Part shown: positions 1 to 8,539 of the stretch, piece by piece | Layout: every line of letters starts with the position of its first letter | How positions within the stretch are numbered: position 1 is the first letter of the stretch | Origin: an uncultured Helicobacter sp. | GTDB taxonomy: Bacteria; Campylobacterota; Campylobacteria; Campylobacterales; Helicobacteraceae | Assembly (NCBI GenBank): GCA_944325775.1 | Contig: CALVBL010000009.1 | Coordinates: forward strand, 1 to 61,856 | Direction of reading: 5' to 3' | Length of the DNA stretch: 61,856 nt | Notes under the pieces: model-generated | Seen by the model: only the letters and a program-made list of their open reading frames with translations | Database searches by the model: none | Told to the model about the DNA's origin: nothing | Position numbers and translations under genes: made by a program

Positions 1-42
1 TACCAAATAGGAGTGCGAGATGCAAAAGTCTCTAGCAAATAA
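1..42 (+). CDS. Possible 3' end of an upstream gene
   Basis: The first frame is open from the window edge to a TAA at 40-42 and would encode about 13 residues ending in DAKVSSK. The other two forward frames stop almost at once. It may be the tail of another envelope or glycosyltransferase gene upstream of the operon, but 13 codons are too few to identify it and the open frame could be chance. Confidence 0.3.
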   Translation, partial: YQIGVRDAKVSSK

Positions 43-89
43 ACACCTTATAATTCTTGCTTTAAACCTAAAATTGTGGGGTATTTATA

Positions 90-1637
90 ATGTATAAACA
101 AGAATCTGTGACAAACAATAGTGTATGGGTGCAAGACGACATACCAACCAAAAACAACACAACATCACGCACAATGACTTATTTTTATAGAATCCTTATC
201 GCTTGCGCTCTTGTCTCAAGTGTATGCGTGAGGTTTTATCAATACATCTTTCATAAAGATTTATGGCTTGATGAGGCAATGCTCACATTTTCTATCACCA
301 ATATTTCCTTATGGGATATGCTCTCCAAACCACTTCCCTCCCTACAAAGTGCGCCACTTGGATTTTTGCTATGGACGAGGTTTTTGTATGAATTTTTTGG
401 GGCGGGTGAATATGTCTTGTATTTCTTACCCTTTGTGTGCTCGCTTGGCACACTTCTTGTGGCTTATAAAATCTCTCAAACCTTTCGTGATAACTTTACA
501 CAAGTGCTGTTTGTGCTCCTTGTGTGCGGATCCTTGGGACTGCTGTATTATGCCACCGAGTTTAAGCAATATGGCATTGAGGCGTTTTGCGGGTTTTTGC
601 TCCTGTATTTGTATATCAAGCGCATATCTTTGCGAAAATTTTTGCTTATTAGTGGCATCGCGGTGCTCTTCTCGCATACCATCATATTCATTGCGATCGC
701 GTGCATTATGGGCTATACATGGCAGAGCAAACACAACCTCAAAGCATTTCTTAAGCAAAACACTTTGCCTATACTCGCACTTGGGGTGCTTTTTGCAATG
801 TATTATTTTTTGTATCTCAAGCATCAGAGTCAATCCGGATTTTATAAGCACTTTGCTTCTGGGTTTTTGCCGCATACATTGGGGGAATACCCTGCTTTTT
901 TCAAGGAAACTCTTCCCGCAATCTACGCGGGCTTTAGTCCATTTAATGATAGCTTTGTGATTCCTTTTTATGCGATAATTTCTTTACTTGGTTTTTATGC
1001 ACTTTATAGACTTCACAAAAATTTATTTGTGTTTGCTTTGAGTTCTTTGGGGATTTATATCGCCCTATCTTGGCTACATATCTATCCTTTTGGTCTCAAA
1101 GGTATTATAGGCGGTAGACTTTCGCTATATATGTCGAGTGTGTTTTTTCTTTTATGCGCATTTGGGGGAGGGGTGTTATATAACTGGCTCAAACGATATA
1201 GTATCACACGAGTGCTACTTATGAGTGGCGTAATGGCTCTGACATGCTTTACGCTCTACCAACACATCAATCAATATATGAAAAATGACCATTACAAGGC
1301 GCAAACCCACGCTCTTGTGAGGCAAATTGCTCAAGATTCAAAACCCGATGATTGCGTGTTTGTGTTTTGGTTTGCAAACCCCGCACTATCATACTACACA
1401 CGCCTTGATAATTTAACAATCCCCAAAAAACAATCAGAGTTTAGACATGATCTTGCGACATTATTAGAGAAAACGAAAAAAATGGTATGCCAAAGAAACT
1501 GGGTTTTTGCTGCTAGCTATCCTACTGGAGATTGGGACAAGCAACTTCAAGACATGATTTATGCGCTTGATAAAGATGCAAAAGTCTATAAAGACAAAGG
1601 CGCAATACTTTTAGAGTTTAACACACAGGAAAACTAA
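90..1637 (+). CDS. Multi-spanning membrane glycosyltransferase (GT39/GT-C-like)
   Basis: The 515-residue protein has a hydrophilic N-terminal stretch of about 30 residues. It is followed by roughly ten membrane segments from about residue 32 to 395 and a soluble C-terminal domain of about 120 residues. The first loop after TM1 contains DLWLDEAML; an acidic pair there is typical of GT-C (ArnT/PMT-like) enzymes that move a sugar from a polyprenyl-phosphate donor on the periplasmic side. The neighbours galE and a UDP-galactopyranose-mutase-like flavoprotein, in the same orientation with almost no gap, point to surface glycan assembly. The acceptor cannot be told. The AGAWTCT motif common elsewhere appears only once here, near the start, so the gene may be a later arrival; that is inference. 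Confidence 0.75.
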   Translation: MYKQESVTNNSVWVQDDIPTKNNTTSRTMTYFYRILIACALVSSVCVRFYQYIFHKDLWLDEAMLTFSITNISLWDMLSKPLPSLQSAPLGFLLWTRFLYEFFGAGEYVLYFLPFVCSLGTLLVAYKISQTFRDNFTQVLFVLLVCGSLGLLYYATEFKQYGIEAFCGFLLLYLYIKRISLRKFLLISGIAVLFSHTIIFIAIACIMGYTWQSKHNLKAFLKQNTLPILALGVLFAMYYFLYLKHQSQSGFYKHFASGFLPHTLGEYPAFFKETLPAIYAGFSPFNDSFVIPFYAIISLLGFYALYRLHKNLFVFALSSLGIYIALSWLHIYPFGLKGIIGGRLSLYMSSVFFLLCAFGGGVLYNWLKRYSITRVLLMSGVMALTCFTLYQHINQYMKNDHYKAQTHALVRQIAQDSKPDDCVFVFWFANPALSYYTRLDNLTIPKKQSEFRHDLATLLEKTKKMVCQRNWVFAASYPTGDWDKQLQDMIYALDKDAKVYKDKGAILLEFNTQEN

Positions 1638-2895
1638 ATGCGCTATATTCTTATCACCGGTGGGGCTGGGTATATCGGCTCACACACAAATGCTCTGCTT
1701 AATGCCCTAGGAGTGCAAACAATCGTGCTTGATAATCTTAGTCTTGGGCATAAAGAGGCTTTAGAATTTAAAGAAATTTGTCCATCAAGCCAAGCACAAG
1801 ATTGGCAAACAAATTTAGAATCTCGAGTAAATTTAGAATCTAGCGAAAGTTTAGAATCTCGATTCAAAAAATCAGAATCTAACTTCTTAGATTCACAATC
1901 ATCACACATATCACTAGAGGATTTCCTAAGCATAATTGGGGGGGGGGGTAGCACGAAGTATAGAATCTAGCACACAATCTGCCACAATCATTGCACAATC
2001 CCAACACCAAAATCTCACATCACACGCCATTACCACACCAATTAAGCCCATTTTTATCCAAGGGGATTTAAACGACACGATACTTTTACGCCAGATTTTT
2101 GACACATATCATATCGAGTGTGTTCTGCATTTCGCTGCCTTTGCGTATGTGGGCGAATCTGTGCTAGAGCCGCAAAAATACTACTTAAACAATGTCGCCC
2201 ATACACTCAACCTCCTCTCTGTGATGCGTGAGTTTGACTGCAAAAACATCATCTTTAGCTCCACTTGTGCGACCTATGGCAATCCACACCAAATCCCAAT
2301 CACAGAATCTCACCCCCAAAGCCCCATAAATCCCTATGGACGCTCCAAGCTTATGGTAGAGCAGATTTTGCAAGATTTTAGCAAAGCCTATAATCTCTCT
2401 TATGTAATCTTGCGTTATTTCAATGCCGCTGGGGCTAGTAACTTCTTTAATATCGGAGAGTCTCATAATCCCGAAACACACCTAATCCCCCTAATCTTGC
2501 AAACTGCTCTAAAACAACGCAATACACCGCTAGAAATCTTTGGGCTAGATTACCCCACCAAAGATGGCTCGTGTGTGCGGGATTATATCCATATCGATGA
2601 TTTGGCACTCGCTCATATCCTATCATGGCGGTATTTGCGTAATGGTGGGAAAAGTGATGTGTTTAATCTCGGCAATAATGAGGGCTTCTCTGTGCTAGAG
2701 GTTTTGCACAAAGCCCAAGAGATTACAAACACAGAGATTCCCTATATCCACTCCAAAAGACGCGAGGGCGATCCTGCTATTCTCGTGGGCGACTGCCGCA
2801 AGGCTAAGGCGATCTTAGGCTGGAATCCGCATTTTTGTGATTTAGAGACTATTTTACAAACTGCCTATAGATGGCATAAAAATCCTAGATATTAG
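1638..2895 (+). CDS. galE: UDP-glucose 4-epimerase, interrupted by a frameshift at a poly-G tract (phase-OFF)
   Basis: The enzyme interconverts UDP-glucose and UDP-galactose. The first frame (1638-1970, 110 aa) begins with the NAD-binding glycine motif GGAGYIGSH. The second frame (open from 1936) carries the rest: HFAAFAYVGES, SSTCATYGNP, the catalytic YGRSK and the substrate loop FNAAGAS. The frames meet at 11 consecutive G residues. Ten (or 13) G would join them into one protein of about 419 residues. Family members are usually 330-340 residues; the excess is a low-complexity Ser/Glu/Gln/Asn-rich insert of about 90 residues between LSLGHKEAL and IFIQGDLND, where the poly-G lies. ATG directly follows the stop of the upstream glycosyltransferase, so the two are co-transcribed. 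Read literally the gene is off; a slip of one G would restore it. Confidence 0.9.
1938..1948 (+). repeat. Poly-G tract (11 G) in galE
   Basis: Eleven consecutive G residues lie inside the galE coding region. Tract-length changes by slipped-strand mispairing are the classic contingency mechanism in Helicobacter and Campylobacter glycan genes. Removing one G or adding two brings the two galE frames together. Confidence 0.95.
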
Positions 2896-2928
2896 AGATT
2901 CTAAAACACAACAAATAGGAGGAAATGT

Positions 2929-4353
2929 ATGCAAAAAGTATTAATCATCGGGGCAGGTGCAGCAGGACTAAGTGCCGCACGCGTATTGGTAGAATCTGAC
3001 TATGAAGTAGAGATTTTTGAGCTAGATTCTAAGGTGGGTGGGCTTAGCAAGAGCTTTGCATTATTTGAACAGTTTGTTGATGTAGGTCCTCATAGATTTT
3101 TTAGCAAAGACAAGCGGCTCAATGACTTTTGGCTCGCCCACACAGCAGGCACGCATAAGCAAGTGAGCCGCCTCACGCGTATTTTCTATAACAAAAAGTT
3201 TTTCTACTATCCTTTGCGGGGCTTTGATGCACTTTTCAAGCTAGGCTTTATAGAATCTGCCCTGTGCGTATTAAGCTATCTCAAGGCAAAATGTAAGCCC
3301 TTTAAGGGCGATAACTTCGAATCTTGGGTAGCAAATGCCTTTGGCTATCGGCTCTATAGCATATTTTTCAAATCTTACACACAAAAGCTATGGGGGATAC
3401 CCTGTGATAAGCTAGATTCTGACTTCGCGGCACAGAGGATAAAGGGGCTAAACCTCTATGAGGCGATAAAATCAGCATTCTTTGGCGATAAAAACAAAAA
3501 ACATAAAACGCTTGTCGATGAGTTTAGTTACCCGGATTTGGGAGCGGGCGTGGTGTATGAGAATATGGCTGCAGAGATTCTAGCACGTGGCGGGAAGATT
3601 CACTACAACACAAAGGTGCTAGGGATTCTCACTCAAGACAAAAAAGCACAGGGGATTATCATAAGCGATGCTCCAAACAACACTACCCAATCCCACACGC
3701 CAAGCACACGAGAGGTTATGGGCGATATTATCATCTCTACCGCACCTTTTAACGATATGGTGCTCTCCCTAGGCGAATTAGATTCACACACACAATCTCT
3801 AGCAAGAAATCTCAAATTTCGTAATACTATTTTGGTCTATATCGAGGTGGATTGTAAGGATATTTTTGCAGATAATTGGATTTATATGCATTCCAAAGGC
3901 ACAAAAACAGGGCGAATCACAAATTTTAGAAATTGGACAAGTGGTTTATTATGCGGACGAGATAGCTCGATTTTATGCCTAGAGTATTGGGCAAATGATG
4001 ATGAGGAATTATGGAATGTAAGCGATGAAGCACTCATAGAGATAGCCAAAAAGGACTTAGTAGAATCTAGCCTCGTGCGAAGTGAGCAAATCCTGCGAGG
4101 CTCTGTACTAAAGATTCACAAAAGCTATCCTATCTATTCATCAGGTTATAAAGAAGGGTTACATAGAATCTATGAGGCACTTGATGAGTTTAGCAATCTG
4201 TATTTTATCGGACGCAATGGGAGCTTTAAGTATAACAATCAAGACCATAGTATCCTTATGGGGCTTGTGTGTGCGGATAAGATATTGGGTAAAAGTGCGG
4301 CAAACTTATGGCATATCAACACGGACTATGACTATCAGGAGGAAAAGAAATAG
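2929..4353 (+). CDS. NAD(P)/FAD-dependent oxidoreductase, UDP-galactopyranose-mutase-like
   Basis: The N-terminus has a clear FAD dinucleotide-binding motif (IIGAGAAGLSAA), then an acidic strand end and the GG motif (KVGGLSKSF). Later come the VGPHRFF and YPLRGFD segments found in UDP-galactopyranose mutase and protoporphyrinogen-oxidase-like flavoproteins. At 474 residues it is longer than a classical Glf (about 370). A ribosome-binding site (TAGGAGG) precedes the ATG. Position after the glycosyltransferase and galE fits a sugar-nucleotide or lipid-linked-sugar redox role in the same envelope pathway. The exact substrate is uncertain; an amine-oxidase-type activity cannot be excluded. Confidence 0.75.
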   Translation: MQKVLIIGAGAAGLSAARVLVESDYEVEIFELDSKVGGLSKSFALFEQFVDVGPHRFFSKDKRLNDFWLAHTAGTHKQVSRLTRIFYNKKFFYYPLRGFDALFKLGFIESALCVLSYLKAKCKPFKGDNFESWVANAFGYRLYSIFFKSYTQKLWGIPCDKLDSDFAAQRIKGLNLYEAIKSAFFGDKNKKHKTLVDEFSYPDLGAGVVYENMAAEILARGGKIHYNTKVLGILTQDKKAQGIIISDAPNNTTQSHTPSTREVMGDIIISTAPFNDMVLSLGELDSHTQSLARNLKFRNTILVYIEVDCKDIFADNWIYMHSKGTKTGRITNFRNWTSGLLCGRDSSILCLEYWANDDEELWNVSDEALIEIAKKDLVESSLVRSEQILRGSVLKIHKSYPIYSSGYKEGLHRIYEALDEFSNLYFIGRNGSFKYNNQDHSILMGLVCADKILGKSAANLWHINTDYDYQEEKK

Positions 4354-4475
4354 CATAACTCCTAATAGATACTTCATTGTGCAAGTTCTAATCTCGGTAA
4401 TGTAGGTTTTAGTCATCATTGGTTTTATATTCTCTAAGCTTGTTTTAGCGATATCTACATTATGAGACTTAGAAT

Positions 4476-5996
4476 CTATTTGTACCAGATGCCAGTCTTA
4501 TCCCACTCTGCACCTACCGTAACTTTTGCTAGAGAATCTAGTAGTTGAGATTCTTTGACTCTGCTTGTGTGTTTAGATTCTTCAACCTTCTTAGAATCTA
4601 GACTCACAATCTGATACACAAAAATAGCACCAACCATAAGTGGGGCTAAGATTCTAATCGCAAAAAGCCAGAATCCAAACATAGCAGGGCTCAAATAGCC
4701 TTTGGTCCATTCGCGTAAATGCTCTTTTTTAATCGCATACCCAACAAAGATAGAAGTCGCAATCCCTCCAAGTGTCATAATGATATTTGCACTAAGCCAA
4801 TTCACCCACTCAAAGAGAGTTTTATCGCCAAATGTCAGCTCACTATGATTTGTATTCAAAGAAAAGATAAGTACCGCACCCACGATAAAAATAAGTCCGC
4901 TTAACCCCCATGAGAGAAAGGCTCTGCTTTTCCCCGTCTTGTCCTCTAACCATTTTACCGGTGGTTCTAGGAGTGAAATCGTAGAAGATAGCCCAGCAAA
5001 GCCCAAACCTATCATAAAGAGAATGCAAATCACACTGCCTAGCACTCCCATTTTCTCAAACATCACGGGTAACGTGATAAACACTAGCCCATCACCCTCA
5101 CCAACATCACCAGCACTGCCATACTCAAACACAAAGGTAAAGATCGTAAGCCCCGCAATAATCGAGATGACAATGCCCGGGATTAGCACCCATAGAGCTG
5201 CGTGGAAGAGATTTTGGTTTTTCTCTGTGAAAGCAGCATAGGTAATCACAATACCCACACCAAGCGAGAGTGAGAAAAACACCTGCCCCATAGAATCTAT
5301 GAGTGTTTTTGGTGTGATTTTTGCCAAGAGATAGCCTAGGAGTTCTTTGGTAGATTCTACAAATCCTTTGCCCTCTACACCACTAAACTCAAAGCCAGAG
5401 ACAAACATAAAATTCGCACTTTTACTAAACCCACTAAGCGTCATCGCATAGATGAGCAATCCGATGAATACAACAAATAGCAAAGGCATAAGCACGAAAT
5501 TAAGCTTCTCAATGCCATTTTTCACACCCTTAGCGACAAAATACGCCGTGAGTGCGATGACCACCCCAAAACTTAGAATCTGCGCCCAAAAATCTTGCTT
5601 CAGCATGTCAAAGAGAGCTTTGCTCTCTGCCATAGTCGCAGGCAAAGAAGTGCTAATAACGGCAAGATAATAGCACACCCAGCCTAGCACGATACAATAA
5701 AATGTAAGTATCAAAGGACCGCCAATCACAGTAAGCCCAGCATAATGCCACCGCTTGTGTGCACTCTCATCGAGCTCATAGAACGCATCTTGGGCATTTT
5801 TGTGCGTGCGATTGCCCATAAGCATTTCAGCTATAAGCATCGATACACCAATAGCCACGGAGATAAAAACAAAGAGCAAGATAAACACCGCACCACCATT
5901 TTGTCCCGCCATAGTAGGAAATCGCCAAATATGCCCTAAGCCAATAGAGCTACCAAGTGTCGCCATAATAAAACCAATTTTGGAAAATGTGCTCAT
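4476..5996 (-). CDS. Sodium-dependent transporter, SNF/NSS family
   Basis: The 506-residue inner-membrane protein opens with the NSS signature of TM1 (GSSIGLGHIWRFP), which forms the Na+ and substrate sites, followed by NGGAVF in the next loop. About 12 hydrophobic segments follow, ending in a charged cytoplasmic tail. The family imports amino acids or related amines with Na+; LeuT is the model. The substrate cannot be deduced. It is transcribed alone and converges with the upstream operon across a 122-bp gap in which I see no convincing terminator. Confidence 0.9.
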   Translation of the reverse strand: MSTFSKIGFIMATLGSSIGLGHIWRFPTMAGQNGGAVFILLFVFISVAIGVSMLIAEMLMGNRTHKNAQDAFYELDESAHKRWHYAGLTVIGGPLILTFYCIVLGWVCYYLAVISTSLPATMAESKALFDMLKQDFWAQILSFGVVIALTAYFVAKGVKNGIEKLNFVLMPLLFVVFIGLLIYAMTLSGFSKSANFMFVSGFEFSGVEGKGFVESTKELLGYLLAKITPKTLIDSMGQVFFSLSLGVGIVITYAAFTEKNQNLFHAALWVLIPGIVISIIAGLTIFTFVFEYGSAGDVGEGDGLVFITLPVMFEKMGVLGSVICILFMIGLGFAGLSSTISLLEPPVKWLEDKTGKSRAFLSWGLSGLIFIVGAVLIFSLNTNHSELTFGDKTLFEWVNWLSANIIMTLGGIATSIFVGYAIKKEHLREWTKGYLSPAMFGFWLFAIRILAPLMVGAIFVYQIVSLDSKKVEESKHTSRVKESQLLDSLAKVTVGAEWDKTGIWYK

Positions 5997-6238
5997 AAAT
6001 GTTTTGCCTTTATTAAGTTTTATAACAAAGCTCTATTATAACCTAAAGTTTAGGATTCATAGCAAAAAATATGTAATTCATGATGTATGAGAATTATAGA
6101 ATCTTATGTTTTTAGTCGTTAAGCTAAGAATATATAAGGGGGCTTAAAAAGTACATATTCTTAAAAGCTAGGTTATGGTTTGATAAATGTTTTATGTGCT
6201 TTCTAGCTTCTAAGAATCTCATAAGTAAGACATACAAT
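5997..6238. other. Intergenic region without recognised feature
   Basis: This 242-bp AT-rich gap separates the chemoreceptor gene from the symporter on the same strand. One AGAWTCT copy lies near 6098. No RNA gene, strong hairpin or clear promoter pair was recognised; the symporter promoter must lie here. Confidence 0.5.
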
Positions 6239-7381
6239 TTATGTAAATTTATCTATGCTTTGTCTTAATTCTTTAAAACTATCTTTAATAGAGACAGAGA
6301 TTCCATGGACATTTTCTGAATTAGCAAGATTCTCATGTGTAAATTTCACGATTTTCTTCATATCATCATCAATAATATTTAAATTTTCCTTTATATTGTT
6401 GCTATATTCGATGACTGTTTGCGTTGTAGCGAAATTATCACTAAGAATATGATCAAAGCCATCAACTTTGTCATTTGCTTCATTAGTGCGAGATAGCAAA
6501 TTCTCTACACTTTGTTTATTATCATCGATATTTGTTTTGCTCTCAAGGACATTTTGCGTCATTGCCTTCACATTGCTATCAATTTCACTCAAGCTTTTTT
6601 GCGTACTTTCTGCCAACTTTCGCACTTCATCAGCTACCACCGCAAAGCCTCTGCCATGTTCTCCTGCTCTAGCTGCTTCTATGGCTGCATTTAAGGCTAA
6701 CAAATTGGTTTGGTCTGCTATTGAACGCACAGTTTCTACGATATTGATGATAGTATTAGTATTTTCCTCTAACATCTCAAAGTGTCCTACCAAGTTAGTA
6801 TTTTGACTAAAGATATTTTCCACAAGCTTATACATATCTTGTAGGAGGATTTTAATGTCTTGCATAGAGACAGACATTTGCTCTTGTTCTTCTTTCATTT
6901 GTAGGATTTTGGCATCAAAAGTTTGTAAAAATTGATTAGCAGAATCCACTTTAGCATTGGTAGATTCTACGATTTTGTTCATATCTTGAGTAAGCTGATG
7001 CAGTGAATCTGCTATCTTTTCTAAGCCTTGTGTGTCGCCTTGTCCATGTGAAACTCTGTCTTGTATAACAGAAACTACATCATTTATATGCCCCTTAAAA
7101 TCATCAATAAGAGACAAGATTTTTCCATTTTCAGCACTATAAGATGTATTGACTTCTATTTTTTTAGAAAGCGTGAGGGATTGCAATTCTTTAGCAATGA
7201 CTTTTGTCATATTCACACCCCAAGTTTTTTCATCTATATCATGCACAATGAGCAAAACTACAATGATCCATTGCACAATCTGCCCTATGAGATTCTCTGT
7301 AAAAAATAGGGCATTAGCAGCTAAGATAGTAATACCAAGTATATGGATAATTCTCATACGAAAATACAATGATGTAAACAT
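6239..7381 (-). CDS. Methyl-accepting chemotaxis protein with minimal sensor region
   Basis: The 380-residue protein has two hydrophobic segments within residues 8-45 separated only by a few residues, so there is almost no periplasmic ligand domain. A long coiled-coil cytoplasmic part follows. The signalling hairpin is unmistakable: NLLALNAAIEAARAGEHGRGF then VADEVRKLAEST near residues 225-265, the CheA/CheW-binding tip. The lack of a ligand-binding domain suggests it senses the membrane or internal state; that is inference. It is preceded by a TAATTTCTCC-type Shine-Dalgarno complement and transcribed alone. Confidence 0.9.
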   Translation of the reverse strand: MFTSLYFRMRIIHILGITILAANALFFTENLIGQIVQWIIVVLLIVHDIDEKTWGVNMTKVIAKELQSLTLSKKIEVNTSYSAENGKILSLIDDFKGHINDVVSVIQDRVSHGQGDTQGLEKIADSLHQLTQDMNKIVESTNAKVDSANQFLQTFDAKILQMKEEQEQMSVSMQDIKILLQDMYKLVENIFSQNTNLVGHFEMLEENTNTIINIVETVRSIADQTNLLALNAAIEAARAGEHGRGFAVVADEVRKLAESTQKSLSEIDSNVKAMTQNVLESKTNIDDNKQSVENLLSRTNEANDKVDGFDHILSDNFATTQTVIEYSNNIKENLNIIDDDMKKIVKFTHENLANSENVHGISVSIKDSFKELRQSIDKFT

Positions 7382-7651
7382 ACTAATTTCTCCTTATTCA
7401 TTAAATAATCGGGTATTATAGCTAGGCTTTCTAAATGTAATAGATTTATACAATATATTCATTATCATGAATAATGTTAATAACATGTATAATAAAAAAT
7501 GTTGTTTTGTGATAGTTATACATATGTGGGGTTTACGTGAAATATGTGCTTATTACATTCTTTCTTAAAATTTCTATTTGTTTGACTAGCAATCATCTAA
7601 TTGTAAAAAAATTAAAGAGCTTTGCTCTATATTTTTTTAAGTTATTGTTAA
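7382..7651. other. AT-rich intergenic region
   Basis: A 270-bp AT-rich gap lies between the chemoreceptor start and the end of the truncated transporter. It must contain the chemoreceptor promoter on the minus strand. Apart from the terminator-like hairpin near 7600-7638 I see no coding sequence and no CRISPR repeat or tracrRNA-like sequence, which matters because cas9 lies just beyond. Confidence 0.5.
7600..7638 (-). terminator. Rho-independent terminator, probably bidirectional
   Basis: AGAGC-TTT-GCTCT forms a five-pair stem, with AT flanks extending it. T-rich runs lie on both sides, so it could end transcripts from either direction. It lies directly after the truncated transporter on the minus strand. 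Confidence 0.6.
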
Positions 7652-8539
7652 TTAAACTATCATTTTATATACTACGCTTATAAGTGTTAGTATGCCTGTC
7701 AGAAATACAAAAATGTCTAGGGCTGTATTACGATATTTTTTTAACTTGGATATACTCCAAATGGCAATGATAGGCATTAAAAATAAAATAGCAGCAATAA
7801 TGGGACCACCGAGATTTTCAATAAAATCTAAAACACTGGGATTGCAGAAAGCTACTATGAGCATGATAATATACATTGTGATGCCACATATAAGTGAAAT
7901 AAGATTAAGATTTGGATTCTCATTGCCAGCGAGTTTGCAGCATTTACGCACAATTCCATATGCTCCCTCACGTGCTCCAAAATAATGTCCAAAAAATGAG
8001 GTAGTAATGGCTAAAAATGCGACTAATGGACCACCATAAGCAATGAAAGGATTTCCCAATTTATTAGCAAAATAAGAAAGCACGGGGATATTTTGTGTTC
8101 TTGCTTCTTGCAATTCAGTAGGACTAAGAGCTAATACGCAAGAAAAAACAAAAAACATTACAAAAAAGAGTAAAAGCACGGCATTGCAGAACAGAATCTG
8201 ATTAGATTTTACTAAAGCATTGTCATTGCCATATTCACGTTTGACACTTAAGGCGAAAGTAGATATAGCTGGAGAATGATTAAAAGAAAACACAAGCACG
8301 GGGAGAGTGAGCCATACAATAACAAGAAATTCGTCAAGTTTGGGAACATAAGTAAGAGCCTCAAATGACCAATGTGGAATGAGATAAAGTGAAAAAATAA
8401 ATAATACTGCACAGAGAGGATACACAAGCCATTCACATACTTTTGTAACGATAACTTCATTAAAAAGCATGATTCCCATAAAAGTACTCACTCCAAGAAA
8501 AACTAAAATAGCACGCCATAGAGGAGTAAGGGCTACTAT
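7652..8539 (-). pseudogene. Serine/threonine transporter (SdaC/TdcC, HAAAP family), 5'-truncated
   Basis: The readable frame gives about 295 residues with some eight hydrophobic segments. It includes TSFFGHYFGAREGAYGIV, resembling the SFFGHYLG region of TdcC/SdaC proton- or sodium-coupled serine/threonine importers. The family is normally about 410-440 residues, so the N-terminal 120-130 residues are missing. Transporter sequence can be followed upstream of any start codon, as VALTPLWRAILVF, to about position 8539, where it abuts the cas9 3' end in another frame. An internal GTG at 8491-8489 could start a shorter product, but it would lack the first membrane helices, which in this fold bind substrate. 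Most likely non-functional. Confidence 0.8.

Noticed and set aside
268..960. A 230-residue alternative frame inside the glycosyltransferase gene.
   Set aside because: Its composition (very rich in Cys and Ser) is unlike any real protein, and the overlapping frame has clear membrane helices.
1936..2895. The second part of galE as an independent gene starting at TTG 1936.
   Set aside because: It would lack the NAD-binding motif and has no ribosome-binding site; it is the continuation of the frame before the poly-G.
7382..7651. Possible CRISPR array or tracrRNA beyond cas9.
   Set aside because: No direct repeats of 24-40 bp with regular spacing were seen, and the only hairpin is a short terminator with no anti-repeat.
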